A DNA stretch of 57,938 nucleotides from Opitutaceae bacterium (GCA_005792355.1 SXSC01000218.1:1-57938); one strand, 5' to 3'. Positions 1-9,348 are shown, numbered from the stretch's first letter. The notes: generated from the letters alone by a model not told the origin. Numbers and translations are program-made.

Positions 1-2
1 AG

Positions 3-230
3 CAGCAACTCGTCGGCATCGCCCGCGCCCTCGTGGCCCGGCCCGGACTTCTCCTCGCCGACGAACCCACCGGCAATCTTCATTCCGACCAAGGCCGTGA
101 AATCATGGAGCTGTTCCGCAAACTCAACCAGGAGGACGGCGTCACCATCGTCCAGGTCACCCACTCCAACGAGAACGCCGCCTACGGCACAAAGATCCTG
201 CGACTCGCGGACGGCATGATGGTGAAATGA
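3..230 (+). CDS. ABC transporter ATP-binding protein, MacB/LolD type (3' end only)
   Basis: This is the C-terminal part of an ABC ATPase; the gene begins before the window. The frame is open from base 3 and starts inside the signature region (QQLVGIARAL). It continues through Walker B (LLLADEPTGNLHS, with the catalytic Glu) and the H-loop (VTHSNENAA). The DEPTGNLD-like Walker B and the short tail after the H-loop are typical of the MacB/LolD branch, which powers lipoprotein release or tripartite efflux. The stop codon overlaps the start of the TolC-family gene (ATGA), so the two are translationally coupled and probably belong to one efflux system. The substrate cannot be read from the sequence. 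Confidence 0.9.
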   Translation, partial: QQLVGIARALVARPGLLLADEPTGNLHSDQGREIMELFRKLNQEDGVTIVQVTHSNENAAYGTKILRLADGMMVK

Positions 231-1858
231 CCCGTGGAATGACCAATGCCCAATTCCCAATGAAACACCGCGGTCGTATCGCCGCCCACCTGCGCCGCGC
301 TTGGTCATTGGCCATCGGTCCGTGGTCCGTTGTCTGTAGTCCGTGGTCCGTCGTCCGTCGTCCGTTGTCCGTCGTCCTAGGACATTGGACATTTTGCCTC
401 CTCGCCTTCGCTGTCACCTCCTCCGCATTCGCCACTCCACTCACCGTCGACTCCGCCATCCGCCTGGCGCTGCAAAACAACCAGAGCCTCAAAGTCAGCG
501 CCTTCACCCCCGAGATCGCGCGCGCCGGGGTCCTCGCCGAATCCGGGCGCTTCGACCCCGCGATCACGTTTCGCCGCGCGTACAGCGAGGGCGAGACGCC
601 CGTCAGCACCACGCCCCTGGTGCGGTCCCTCGCGCAAACCGACGACTACGCGCTTTCCCTCGGAGGCCTGACGCCCTGGGGCCTCAGCTACAACCTCATC
701 GCGACGGCGGAGAACCAGCGCGGTACGTTCAACCGGTTCGCGGACAACTTTGTCACTTTCGGCGGCGTCTCGATCACGCAACCCCTGCTCCGCGGTTTCG
801 GGTTTGGCGCCAATCTCGCCGGGCTGCGCATCGCGAAAACCGATCGCAACCTCGCCGACTGGCAGCACCGGCAGACCATCATCGACACGGTCACCTCCGT
901 GATTCTGGTTTACAATGGGGTCGTGCAGGCGCGGGAAAATGTGCGGATTGCCCAGCTCTCGCGAGGTCTCTCCGCCCAGCTCGTCGAACAAAACGAGAAG
1001 CGCAATCGTGTCGGCCAGATCTCGGATGCCGACGTGCTGCAGGCCCGGGCCCGCCTCGCCGGTCGCGAGGAGGCCGTGGTGCTGGCCCAGCGCTCGGCCG
1101 CCGATCTCGAAAACCAGCTCCGCCGGCTGATGGGGGAATCGTCCTACCCGGTCGACGGCCCGCCCTTGGAAATCGAGCTCCTCCCGCCGCTGCCTCCGCT
1201 CACCGTCAATCCCGCCGCCGATCTCAAACGCGCCTACGAATTGCGGCCCGACTATCAGGCCGCGCGGCTGGGCATCGTCCGCCGTCAGGCGGACAGCGCC
1301 CTCGCGCGCAATCAACTGCTGCCGCGGCTCGATTTCGTCGGCAGCTACGGCCACGGTGGAGTTGACCGGGATTTCAGCACGGCGCGCCGGCAGGTGCGCC
1401 AAGAAGACACCCGCGCCTACTCCGCGGGAATGGTCGTCACGATTCCCCTCACGTTTGCCGAGGGCCGCGGCCGCGCGCGAGCGGCGAAGCTCAGCCTGCG
1501 CCAGTCCGAGGCCGAACTCGTGCGGGTCGAGCAGGGCATCGCGATCGATGTCGCCGCCGCCGCCGGCCAGATTGCATCCACCCGCCAACGGGTCGAGGCC
1601 ACGCGCCAGGCCCTGGATCTCTCGCAACAGTCGCTCGAGGCCGAGCAAAAGAAATTCACCGCCGGCTCGAGCACGACCTTTCTCGTCCTGCAGGCCCAGG
1701 AGCAGCTGGCCCAGGCTCAGAGCGGCCACGCCCGCGCGCTCGCCGACCAGCGCCGCGCGCTGGCCAACTACGAACGCGAACTCGGCACAACCCTGGTGAA
1801 CCGGAAGATCGCCGTGGAAGATTCGACCACCGCGGGCGGCCCGGGACGTTCGCGGTAG
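227..1858 (+). CDS. TolC-family outer membrane efflux protein
   Basis: Outer-membrane channel component expected to pair with the overlapping ABC ATPase (and an unseen MacA-like adaptor) in tripartite export. The mature part begins near TPLTVDSAIRLAL and shows two long coiled helical halves, each with the OEP-type N-terminal SAIRLALQNN pattern and alanine/glutamine-rich helices (for example around LRQSEAELVRVEQG and AQEQLAQAQSG). The ATG at 227 overlaps the upstream stop, but the first 50 or so residues before the signal-like core (LGHWTFCLLAFAVTSSAFA) are encoded by a heptamer repeat and look non-native. A TTG at 364, just before that core, is an alternative start. The family assignment is firm; the start is not. 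Confidence 0.88.
   Translation: MTRGMTNAQFPMKHRGRIAAHLRRAWSLAIGPWSVVCSPWSVVRRPLSVVLGHWTFCLLAFAVTSSAFATPLTVDSAIRLALQNNQSLKVSAFTPEIARAGVLAESGRFDPAITFRRAYSEGETPVSTTPLVRSLAQTDDYALSLGGLTPWGLSYNLIATAENQRGTFNRFADNFVTFGGVSITQPLLRGFGFGANLAGLRIAKTDRNLADWQHRQTIIDTVTSVILVYNGVVQARENVRIAQLSRGLSAQLVEQNEKRNRVGQISDADVLQARARLAGREEAVVLAQRSAADLENQLRRLMGESSYPVDGPPLEIELLPPLPPLTVNPAADLKRAYELRPDYQAARLGIVRRQADSALARNQLLPRLDFVGSYGHGGVDRDFSTARRQVRQEDTRAYSAGMVVTIPLTFAEGRGRARAAKLSLRQSEAELVRVEQGIAIDVAAAAGQIASTRQRVEATRQALDLSQQSLEAEQKKFTAGSSTTFLVLQAQEQLAQAQSGHARALADQRRALANYERELGTTLVNRKIAVEDSTTAGGPGRSR
236..398 (+). repeat. Degenerate heptamer repeat array with inverted arms, inside the TolC 5' coding region
   Basis: From 236 to 263 the sequence reads as 7-bp units GGAATGA, CCAATGC, CCAATTC, CCAATGA. 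From 301 to 398 it continues as 14 consecutive units of the type TTGGTCA, TTGGCCA, GTGGTCC, GTCGTCC, GTTGTCC, TTGGACA. The first arm is complementary in type to the second (CCAATGA versus TTGGTCA), so the whole can fold back. The array is translated as the N-terminus of the TolC-family protein. Confidence 0.85.
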
Positions 1859-2126
1859 CAGGCGATCTCCGCGCCGTATCTCCGCGAGGTGGGTGACCTG
1901 AAAAACGCGAACCGATCCCGAGTCTCGCCACTCCGGCCATAGCTCCGCTCGTCCGCGGCCCCTCACCCTCCCTGTCAGTGATTGCCCAGTGGGGAGGAGG
2001 AAGCGCTTCGACCCGCAGGGCGCTCCCCATCCGCCTGCGTTTCGGACCGGCGGCGGTATTTCGTTTGGGTTACGGTGGAGAAAGTGCACGATCTGTTGAG
2101 GCCGTAGACCACTCCACTTCTTCCCC

Positions 2127-3569
2127 ATGAACTACGTCAGCTCCACCCTCCTCCTCGCCCTCGCCACCGCCACCGCCGCTGCCGCCGTTGCGGCGGCATC
2201 CTCCGCCGGCTCGGCGAGGGAGGGCCGCCCCAATTTCGTTTTCATCCTCGCCGACGATCTCGGCACTCCGCCGGTCGCAGCCTACGGCAACGCCTACTAC
2301 CAGACGCCCAACCTCGATCGCCTCGCCCGCGAGGGCCTGCGGTTCACCGACGCCTACGCCGCCTGCCCGGTCTGCTCGCCGACCCGCGCCGCGTTCATGA
2401 CCGGCCAGTATCCGGCACGCACGCGCGTCACGGATTTTATCGCCGGCGGCCAGTTTCCCTTCGCCCGCCTTCAGCAACCCGAGTGGCAGAAGTTCCTCCC
2501 GCTCTCCGCCCTCACCCTCGCGGAAGCTCTCTCCGCCCGCGGCTATGCCACGGCGCTCTTTGGCAAATGGCATCTCGCCAGAGCCTACGTCGGTCCCGAA
2601 AGCGTCGCCGAGGGTCCCGATCGCCAGGGCTTCGCGGAAAATTTAATCACCCACAAGCCGAAGAAAACCGACGACCCAGAAAAGGACGCCCACGGCGTCG
2701 AAGCCATCACCACGCACGCCCTCGACTTTCTCGAGCGCCATCGCGACCGACCGTTCTTCCTGTATCTCCCGCACAACTCGATCCATTCGCCCATCATGGC
2801 GCCGCGCGCCCTCGTCGAAAAACACCGCACCCGCCCCGGCAGCGATCGGCCGGAAAACAATCCGGTCATCGCCGCCATGATGGAGGTGCTCGACAATTCC
2901 ATCGGTCGCGTCCTCGCCAAACTCGACGCGCTCGGCCTCCGCGAAAATACCCTCGTCATCTTCAACGGCGACAACGGCGGCCTCCTCGGCGACGCCGCGC
3001 AGATCCCCTGGCGCGGCGGCAAGGCCCAGCTCCACGAGGGCGGCATCCGCGTCCCGCTCCTCGCGCGCTGGCCCGGCACGATCGCCGCCGGCCGCCTGAG
3101 CGCCGCCCCCGTCACGACCGTCGATTTTTTCCCGACCTTTCTCGAACTCGCCGCTTCAACCCTTTCGCCTCTCCGTCCTTCATCCCTTACCACCCTCGAT
3201 GGCGTGAGTCTCGCGGCGCATTTGCGCGGCGGCCCGCCGCCTGCCCGCGACGCGATTTACTGGCACTACCCCCACTACCACTCGTCCGGCGACGGCGGCC
3301 CCGCCGGTGCCGTGCGCGCGGGTGAATGGAAACTCGTCGAATACTACGAACACACCCTTACTGGCTCCGGCCGCGCCCCCGAGCTCTTCAACCTCCGCAC
3401 CGATCCCGCGGAGAAGAAGAATCTCGCTTCCGTCGAGCCCGCCCGCGTCGCCGCCCTCCGGGCGCAACTCGCCGCCTTCCACCAATCCACCTCCGCCCAG
3501 ATGCCCACCGTCAACCCCGCCTACGATCCCGCCCGCGGCAAAAAATCCAGCGGCAAAAACCCGGACTAA
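2127..3569 (+). CDS. Secreted sulfatase (arylsulfatase family, S1)
   Basis: Hydrolyses sulfate esters; in this phylum such enzymes usually act on sulfated polysaccharides or mucins. There is an N-terminal hydrophobic, alanine-rich signal peptide (residues 1 to about 30), then PNFVFILADDLG carrying the metal-binding Asp pair. The active-site box CSPTR starts at Cys83, the residue converted to formylglycine. Downstream metal and catalytic elements are GKWHL, the HNSIHSP region and NGDNGG. At 480 aa it is full length. Start ATG 2127 has no clear Shine-Dalgarno. It stands alone and converges on the TonB receptor gene. The substrate is unknown. Confidence 0.93.
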   Translation: MNYVSSTLLLALATATAAAAVAAASSAGSAREGRPNFVFILADDLGTPPVAAYGNAYYQTPNLDRLAREGLRFTDAYAACPVCSPTRAAFMTGQYPARTRVTDFIAGGQFPFARLQQPEWQKFLPLSALTLAEALSARGYATALFGKWHLARAYVGPESVAEGPDRQGFAENLITHKPKKTDDPEKDAHGVEAITTHALDFLERHRDRPFFLYLPHNSIHSPIMAPRALVEKHRTRPGSDRPENNPVIAAMMEVLDNSIGRVLAKLDALGLRENTLVIFNGDNGGLLGDAAQIPWRGGKAQLHEGGIRVPLLARWPGTIAAGRLSAAPVTTVDFFPTFLELAASTLSPLRPSSLTTLDGVSLAAHLRGGPPPARDAIYWHYPHYHSSGDGGPAGAVRAGEWKLVEYYEHTLTGSGRAPELFNLRTDPAEKKNLASVEPARVAALRAQLAAFHQSTSAQMPTVNPAYDPARGKKSSGKNPD

Positions 3570-3605
3570 TCCGTCTCCAGGCATTCGGACCACTGCAGGG
3601 TGGAA

Positions 3606-3669
3606 CCCGATGTCCTCATCGGGCTTTGGATTGCACGTTCTCAGATCAGCCCGTTGGGGACGACGGGCT
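3606..3669. repeat. Two adjacent hairpins between convergent genes (REP-like or bidirectional terminator)
   Basis: CCCGATG-tcct-CATCGGG at 3606-3623 and AGCCCGT-N8-ACGGGCT at 3648-3669 lie in the 140-bp gap between the converging sulfatase and TonB receptor genes. Neither has a T-tract, so a REP-like origin is as likely as a terminator. Confidence 0.5.
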
Positions 3670-3711
3670 ACACCTCGGACTGAATCGTTTGAGAAGCGCC
3701 CGCGCCAGCGA

Positions 3712-6700
3712 TCAGAAGCTCACGGTGGTCGTGAAATTGTAACTGCGCGGGACGATGAAATTGAATCCGGCAGGTGTCGCGACGCGGGCGGGATTGGTGA
3801 GGTCGCCGCCTGGCGGGCGCTGGGTGGTCGCGAAATAGAGCAGTTTGCTCTCGTTGAAGAGATTGCTCACCCGGAAATCAACTTTCACGCGAACCTTCGG
3901 AGTGAGTTTGAAGCTGTAACCCAGCACGCCGGTCCAGAGGGTATAGGGGTCGCGAAAGACTGGGTTGGTGGCATCAACCGCGGGGTCGTCGGCGGCCGTC
4001 GTCGGGCCGGTGCGGATGGTATCGCCGCCGCGATAGCCGATGACCTCCTTGCCGCGGTAATTAAAGCCGCCACCAATGCGAAGATTCTTCAACCGGCCCT
4101 CCTTGATCGTGTAATCGGTGAAGACGTTGCCGGTGCCTTCGACGAGACGCGCGACTTTCTGCTCGGCGGAGGTGAGATTGCTGGCGATCTGGTGCATCAG
4201 GTTGTAGGCGTTGAGGACGCCGGCCGAATCGGGCGAGTTTTGCGCGGTCGTGCCGGCATTCAGGACGGCTTGGCCGGCCACAACACCGACGCCGGCATCG
4301 GCGAGGATTTGGCGGAAGAGAGGGTCGTTCTGCGCGACGTAGGCGCGGGTGTCGGCATAAGCGCCGACTTCATTGGCGCTTTGGAGCGCGTAGTTGGCCG
4401 AGACGCGCCACTGGGAGGTGACATTCGCGGTGAGCTCAAACTCATAGCCCTTTGATTTGCGGCTGGCAGTGTCGAGGTAGTTGGACGGCACGGGCTGCAT
4501 GCCGCGGGCGTTCACGCCGCCGGGCGAGAGATCCCCCAGCACGTTGGCGTTGGCGATGGCGTTGAATTGGTTGCCGAGCGAATTGGCGAGGCCGGCATTA
4601 TTGCCGGTGCCGCGGCCGATGTTGTCCTGCTGGCTGGCGTAGCGGGAAGCGGTGAAGGAGATGCGATCCCGAAGCAGCGAGAAGCGGACGCCAGCATCCC
4701 AGCCATCGGAGACGGACGGGAGGAAGCGCTCGCCATTGATGCGCAGTTCGCCGGCAGGCGGGAGCCAGGTCTCGGCGTAGTTGCCAAAGACACTGGCCCA
4801 GTTGGTGACGTGATAAACGCCGCCCGCCGAGTAAGTGTCGACTTTGCCCTTGAGCGTGGGGAGCGAGTAGTCGTCGCGGAAGCGGTCGTTGGCGTATTGG
4901 GCCTGCGGAACATTGGCGGTGCGCGGACGGGCGAGCGCGGGCTCGCGCGGTGCGGTGGGCTGCCCGGCGGCATCCTTCGGGATGTAGGTCAGGGAATAAT
5001 AGTCCTCTGGCGGACGCGGACGGAAATAGATCTTGGTGCCATTCCAGTCGTTGGGCTGGGCACTGCGGAAGACCATGGTGTTGGTGATGCTCTCGTAGCT
5101 GTCGCGCCGGTAGGCGGCGAGGAGGTTGAGGCGGCCCTTGAAGTGCTTCGAACCGAAGGCGAGCTGCTGGTAGGTGAAGAGATCGTCGATGGAGATGGTG
5201 TCGTTGTGACGGGAAGAATCGATGATATAGGAGACCGGAAGGTTGCGGGTGACCCCGGTCACGGGGTTCACGACGTCGTAGTTGCCCGGCGTGATCTGGG
5301 CGACCGGGCCACCCCAGTAGACGCGCAGGCGCGCGATCTGGGAGATCCAATCGCGCGAGGCGAGCAGCGGATCATTCACCTCCATGCGGTACTTGATGCG
5401 GGAGAAATTCGCCTTGGAGTAGCCGGACTCGAGGTTGACGCGGAAGCTGCCGAAGCGGGTGTCGTCGAACACGAAGGCGGCGTTGACCCGGCCATTGAGG
5501 GAGCGCCGCTTCACGTCGTCCAAATCCTGGTTGGACTCCGAGAAGGGCGTGAGGAAGTTGGGGTTGGCCTGGCCGTTCGGGAGCAGCCGGTTGAGGTCGA
5601 TGTAAACGTCGTTGAGACCGCGGGTGACCGTGAAGTGGGTGAGGATGGAACTGCGGGAGTAGTTGCCCGAAGCGCCGAGAAAAATGTGCTTGCCGATCTG
5701 TTGGTCGAAGCCGAGGTGGAGATTATCGAACATCGTCTCATAGGAATCGCCGCCGAGCGAGGTGGACCGGGTGCGGGCGGGGATGGAGAATTTCGGCGCA
5801 CCGCGGAGGACGTTTTGAAACCTGGAGTCCGGGAGGTTGATGCCGCCGAGAATCGCGTTGGCGACGACATTGGCCGAAGGACCGACCACGAGCTGGCCGC
5901 CGACGGGGACGGCGGCGTTGGCATTGCCGCCCTGGGTCAGGGCGTGGCCGTTCCAATCAACGATCGCGCCACCCATCACGCCGGGGGAAAAGATGTAGGA
6001 GTTGGCGCCGTGAACCGAAATGCCGGTGGCGTTGGCGTTCGGCGGCGTCGCGAGGATGCGGCCGGTGAAGGTGGTCGTGCCGTCCCAGCCGGAGACCCTG
6101 TCACCCATGAAGGTGAGGGAGGCGTTCCGGTGGTTGTGGCCGGTCTCGGCGGTGGCGCGGAAGTTGCCGCCTTTCCAGGGGCGGTAGGTGGCGGTGATGG
6201 TGGCGGCGCGGCGATTGTAGTATTCGACGTCGCGCCAGGTATTGGCGTCATCCCACATCCCATTGAAGCGCACGGCGAATTTTGGCGAAAGGGCCCAGTT
6301 CAAATCGAGGGTGGTGCGGGAACTATCCCAGGAGCTGATGGCCTGGGAGAATTCGCCGGTGGATTTGGCGGTGTTGGCACGTTTGAAGAGGCCGTTGGCG
6401 GTGCCGCCCATCGAGCCGGAGCCGAAGAGAATGGAATTGGGGCCGCGCGCGAAATCGAAGCGCTCGAGATTGTAGCTGTCGTAGTCGTAGTAGGCGGGGA
6501 AAAACTCGATTTGCTGCTGGTTGCTTTGGACTCCGCGGAAAGTACGGCGGATACGCTCGCCATCGCCGAACTGGTTTTGCCGGCCGTCGTCTTCAATCTC
6601 GTTGAAGCCGGTGGTCCATTGCTGCGCGCTCGTGAGCGTGGTCAGGTTGAGCGCCTCGATGAAATCGCGGGTCAGCACCGAGTAGGCGGCGGGAGTGTCC

Positions 6701-6909
6701 TTGAGGTCAGTGGCGAGGCGTCCGCCCGCGAGCGCGCTCGCCGCGACGAAGCCCTGGTCGCGCGAGGAGTTGACGGTGAAGGGCGAGAGCACTTCGACCG
6801 ACCCCTTGAGCGGGTCCCCGGGTGCGATCTGAGCATTGGCAGTCGGGATCGGTGCGGTCACGAGGGCAAGCCAGGCAGCGAGGGAGGCGAACAGGATTTT
6901 CGATTTCAT
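3712..6909 (-). CDS. TonB-dependent outer membrane receptor
   Basis: Outer-membrane active transporter. The chosen start (ATG at 6909) gives a clean signal peptide, MKSKILFASLAAWLALVTA, ending near ANA. Next come the short VEVLSPFTVNSS segment (TonB-box-like), a plug domain with RGPNSILFGSGSMGG at about residues 165-180, and a long beta-barrel ending in Phe (NFTTTVSF), the usual outer-membrane insertion signal. Length is about 1065 aa. A longer in-frame upstream extension lacks signal-peptide character and was rejected. No Shine-Dalgarno is visible; instead a run of nine G on the plus strand (6912-6920) sits just upstream of the start. The ligand is unknown; Opitutaceae encode many such receptors for plant or algal glycans. 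Confidence 0.93.
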   Translation of the reverse strand: MKSKILFASLAAWLALVTAPIPTANAQIAPGDPLKGSVEVLSPFTVNSSRDQGFVAASALAGGRLATDLKDTPAAYSVLTRDFIEALNLTTLTSAQQWTTGFNEIEDDGRQNQFGDGERIRRTFRGVQSNQQQIEFFPAYYDYDSYNLERFDFARGPNSILFGSGSMGGTANGLFKRANTAKSTGEFSQAISSWDSSRTTLDLNWALSPKFAVRFNGMWDDANTWRDVEYYNRRAATITATYRPWKGGNFRATAETGHNHRNASLTFMGDRVSGWDGTTTFTGRILATPPNANATGISVHGANSYIFSPGVMGGAIVDWNGHALTQGGNANAAVPVGGQLVVGPSANVVANAILGGINLPDSRFQNVLRGAPKFSIPARTRSTSLGGDSYETMFDNLHLGFDQQIGKHIFLGASGNYSRSSILTHFTVTRGLNDVYIDLNRLLPNGQANPNFLTPFSESNQDLDDVKRRSLNGRVNAAFVFDDTRFGSFRVNLESGYSKANFSRIKYRMEVNDPLLASRDWISQIARLRVYWGGPVAQITPGNYDVVNPVTGVTRNLPVSYIIDSSRHNDTISIDDLFTYQQLAFGSKHFKGRLNLLAAYRRDSYESITNTMVFRSAQPNDWNGTKIYFRPRPPEDYYSLTYIPKDAAGQPTAPREPALARPRTANVPQAQYANDRFRDDYSLPTLKGKVDTYSAGGVYHVTNWASVFGNYAETWLPPAGELRINGERFLPSVSDGWDAGVRFSLLRDRISFTASRYASQQDNIGRGTGNNAGLANSLGNQFNAIANANVLGDLSPGGVNARGMQPVPSNYLDTASRKSKGYEFELTANVTSQWRVSANYALQSANEVGAYADTRAYVAQNDPLFRQILADAGVGVVAGQAVLNAGTTAQNSPDSAGVLNAYNLMHQIASNLTSAEQKVARLVEGTGNVFTDYTIKEGRLKNLRIGGGFNYRGKEVIGYRGGDTIRTGPTTAADDPAVDATNPVFRDPYTLWTGVLGYSFKLTPKVRVKVDFRVSNLFNESKLLYFATTQRPPGGDLTNPARVATPAGFNFIVPRSYNFTTTVSF

Positions 6910-7657
6910 GTGGGGGGGGGAGGGAAGAGTGCGGGGAAACGGAACGCGAGCTCGGGAAAATTTTCCGGCGGGGTGGGGATCACCTTCGAGAAAAAAAGGC
7001 AACCGTGAACGAATGCAAGGTAGACTCCGTCGGATCATTGCTTCTGGCGAAAATATTCATGGAGCCCGGCGGCGACCCCGAGTCCGTCTGACCGCTCATA
7101 GCTGCAGCCCAGTTCGCCGTACGCGTAATCGCGATGCCAGAAATTCCACTCGTCCATCTTCGGTCCACTCTGGTTGGTCAGCGGTTCGAACTCGAAGAGC
7201 CCGGCCCTTTTCACCGAGGGCCGGGGTTTCGTTTGGAGTTATTGTTCGCCCCGGCACCAATACAAGTTTTCGACCGGAAGAATCACAAACTTCGCCAATC
7301 ACGTCATCACGGTGACGACAGTCAGGAGAACGACCCGAAACGTTCGCGACAAGATTGAGCGTAGTTTGCACCGTGCGCCAGTTGGCGACGGCCGCGGCGA
7401 GCAACACGGATTGCGCCCGGGAGACAGCGAGGCTCACGGTCTTGACCTGGACGTTGCGAATCCACTTTCGGCGGAGGGCGCTGGGGCAAGAGGGCAAGGG
7501 AATGGGTGGCAGAGGAATAAATCCGCCGAACTTTCATTCCCCTGCCACCCATTCCTCTGCCACAAATCCGCGACGACCGCGAAACTTGCCACGGTACAGC
7601 TATCGCCGCCCGGAAGAAAACTTACGCGCCATTCGATCGGCGACTCCGGCTACACCG
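6910..7657. other. Intergenic region without a recognised gene
   Basis: Contains the 5' region of the TonB receptor gene (minus strand), a homopolymer of nine G at 6912-6920 and the inverted repeat at 7496-7563. Several open frames on both strands (for example minus 7096-7497) have no recognisable motif and I do not call them genes. Confidence 0.5.
7496..7563. repeat. Inverted repeat of the ATTCC-CTGCCACCC family, copy 1
   Basis: The left arm 7496-7518 (core AATGGGTGGCAGAGGAAT) is the near-perfect reverse complement of the right arm 7536-7558 (core CCACCCATTCCTCT), with a short loop. A second copy with a longer loop is at 25886-26041. Confidence 0.75.
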
Positions 7658-7945
7658 TCACTTCCGATTCGCCGCGCTCGGATCGCCCGTGGGCGGCGGC
7701 GCGTGGTCACTGGCGGCGCGAACTCCGAGCAATTCAGTAAAAATTGGCTTCAGGCCGGCAGCCCAGACCTCGTAACCCGTCAGTGTCAGGTGCAGCATGT
7801 TCGCGTGGTCCTGGGCGGTGGTCCACGCACTGGCTTCGGGCGCGGGCAAAGCTTGCGCGGCGAGACGAGGCGCCATCGCGGTGAGGCCGAGTGCGGCGGC
7901 GAAACCTGCAGTGAGCGGACGAAGTGAAACGAGCCTGGGGTTCAT
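7658..7945 (-). pseudogene. Domain-deleted SGNH/GDSL-type hydrolase remnant
   Basis: A 95-residue frame begins with a good signal peptide (MNPRLVSLRPLTAGFAAALG through RLAAQA). It then passes directly to a segment resembling the C-terminal block V of SGNH/GDSL hydrolases: DHANMLHLTLTGYEVWAAGL, where the Asp and His normally complete the catalytic triad and HLT-GY-W is family-typical. The catalytic-serine block and the middle of the domain are absent, so this is a remnant joined in frame to its signal peptide, or a chimera. It lies just downstream of the dipeptidase gene on the same strand. The SGNH assignment rests on this one block. Confidence 0.5.
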
Positions 7946-8043
7946 GCGGGGATGCCGACGGGGCAAGACCGCGGCCAGCCGTCGGCAAAGGAATTGTTGG
8001 TCTTACCTTCGACCGCCTGATTTGTGTTGGACGACTCCTCTTC

Positions 8044-9141
8044 TCACGCCGGCAACGCTTCCCGCAGGAACCGCAGAAAGTTCCCGTGCAGGATCGCCGC
8101 GATGTCGGCCTCGGCGTAACCCCGCGCCAGGAAAAGCCCCGGCAGTTTTTGCAGATCCGCGATCGTATCCACGTCGAGCGGGCTCTGCTCCCGCCCGAAG
8201 CCGCCGTCGAGGTCGGTGCCGATCCCCACGTGCCGCACGTTGCCCGCCAGCTGGCAGATGTGGTCGAGATGGTCGACAAGATGATTCAGGCTGACACCGG
8301 TTTCCTCGGGCCGCGTTTGAAATCTGATCCAGCCCGGCACCATCATCCACGCGTCGAGCGCGCCGCCGATCACGGCATCGCGCGCGATCAGCTCCTTGAT
8401 CTGCTCGTCGGCAAACTGCCGGTTGTGCGGCACGAGCGCGCGGCAATTCGAGTGGCTGGCCCACACGCGCCCGGAGAAATGATCCAGCGCCTCGCGAAAG
8501 CTGTCATCGCAGAGATGAGTGGCATCGAGGATGATCCCGAGGCGCTCCATCTCCCGCAGCAACTCCCGCCCCGCCGCGCCAAGGCCGCCCGTGGCATCCG
8601 TCCCCTGCGCGTACGTGCCCGGGCCATAGTGCGCCGGCCCGAGGGCGCGGAGGCCCTGCGCGTACGACCGCTCCACGTGCCGCAGCGTCACCATCGAGTC
8701 CGCGCCCTCGAGCGAGAGAATGTAACCCACGGGCAAACGCTCCGCGTCCGCCACCGTCGCAAACGTGCCGTCGGGCTGCCGGCCCCACCGCGCCAGGTGC
8801 CGCTCCATTTCCGCCCGCGTGCGGATCTGGATCATCTCCCCCTGCTCCTCCATTGCACGATACCATGCCAGCTGGCCCTGCGTCTGCGCCCACGCCTGCG
8901 CCGGCGAATGCCAGCCGGGCAGCGGATTCTTCAACTTCACGTGACGCCCAATCTGCGTCGCCACCACGAGGCCGATGTTCCCCCGCCGCAACTCGGGCAG
9001 GCAGACGGTTCCGTTGCCCCGATCGCGCAGGTCGGTGCGGCCCGCCTCGCGCGCGCGAATCTCCGCGATGCCGCGCGTCAGGTCGCGATTCCACTCCAGC
9101 GCGTTCATGCTGAGGTCAAGGTGGGCGTCGAAGATAAACAT
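8044..9141 (-). CDS. Membrane dipeptidase (peptidase family M19)
   Basis: Zinc dipeptidase of the renal dipeptidase family, cleaving dipeptides, often with a D-residue at the C-terminal position. Seen in sequence: HLD near the N-terminus (FIFDAHLDLS), the bridging Glu in ILSLEGADS, His in DATHLCDDS and WASHSNCR, and Asp in GIGTDLDGGFG, all expected metal or substrate ligands. Start ATG 9141 was chosen because FIFDAHLD is the usual N-terminus; the longer frame upstream is unlike the family. No signal peptide, so probably cytoplasmic. RidA and GntP, often found with such enzymes in D-amino-acid loci, lie on the same strand 8 kb away beyond the sigma/FecR module. Confidence 0.92.
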   Translation of the reverse strand: MFIFDAHLDLSMNALEWNRDLTRGIAEIRAREAGRTDLRDRGNGTVCLPELRRGNIGLVVATQIGRHVKLKNPLPGWHSPAQAWAQTQGQLAWYRAMEEQGEMIQIRTRAEMERHLARWGRQPDGTFATVADAERLPVGYILSLEGADSMVTLRHVERSYAQGLRALGPAHYGPGTYAQGTDATGGLGAAGRELLREMERLGIILDATHLCDDSFREALDHFSGRVWASHSNCRALVPHNRQFADEQIKELIARDAVIGGALDAWMMVPGWIRFQTRPEETGVSLNHLVDHLDHICQLAGNVRHVGIGTDLDGGFGREQSPLDVDTIADLQKLPGLFLARGYAEADIAAILHGNFLRFLREALPA

Positions 9142-9311
9142 GGGGGAGTTGGTCGGGTTTGACTCGCCGGTGTGTGGCCGATTCGGACGCATCTCCGCAC
9201 AACGAACGGTACCCGGCCGCCAAACTCCCTGATGCGCCGCGATGCGGTGCAAGCCACAAATGGCCGTCCTCGCCACCAAGGTGCCCCGCCCAGCTACCTC
9301 CGCGCCCGTCG

Positions 9312-9333
9312 GCGGCGGGTTAGCATCCGCCGC
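9312..9333. repeat. Small GC-rich hairpin upstream of the dipeptidase gene
   Basis: GCGGCGG (9312-9318) and CCGCCGC (9327-9333) form a 7-bp stem with an 8-nt loop, next to the palindrome array. Role unknown. Confidence 0.4.
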
Positions 9334-9348
9334 GCAGACGCGGTGGTC

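Noticed and set aside
4567..7008. Long plus-strand open frame of 813 codons opposite the TonB receptor
   Set aside because: It is a high-GC shadow frame: Val/Gly/Glu-rich composition with no domain, while the minus strand encodes a complete receptor with signal peptide and plug.
7096..7497. Minus-strand frame of 133 codons upstream of the TonB receptor
   Set aside because: An alternative frame in the same stretch reads YAYGELGCSYERSDGLGVAA, which faintly suggested a transposase relic, but neither frame has a diagnostic motif.
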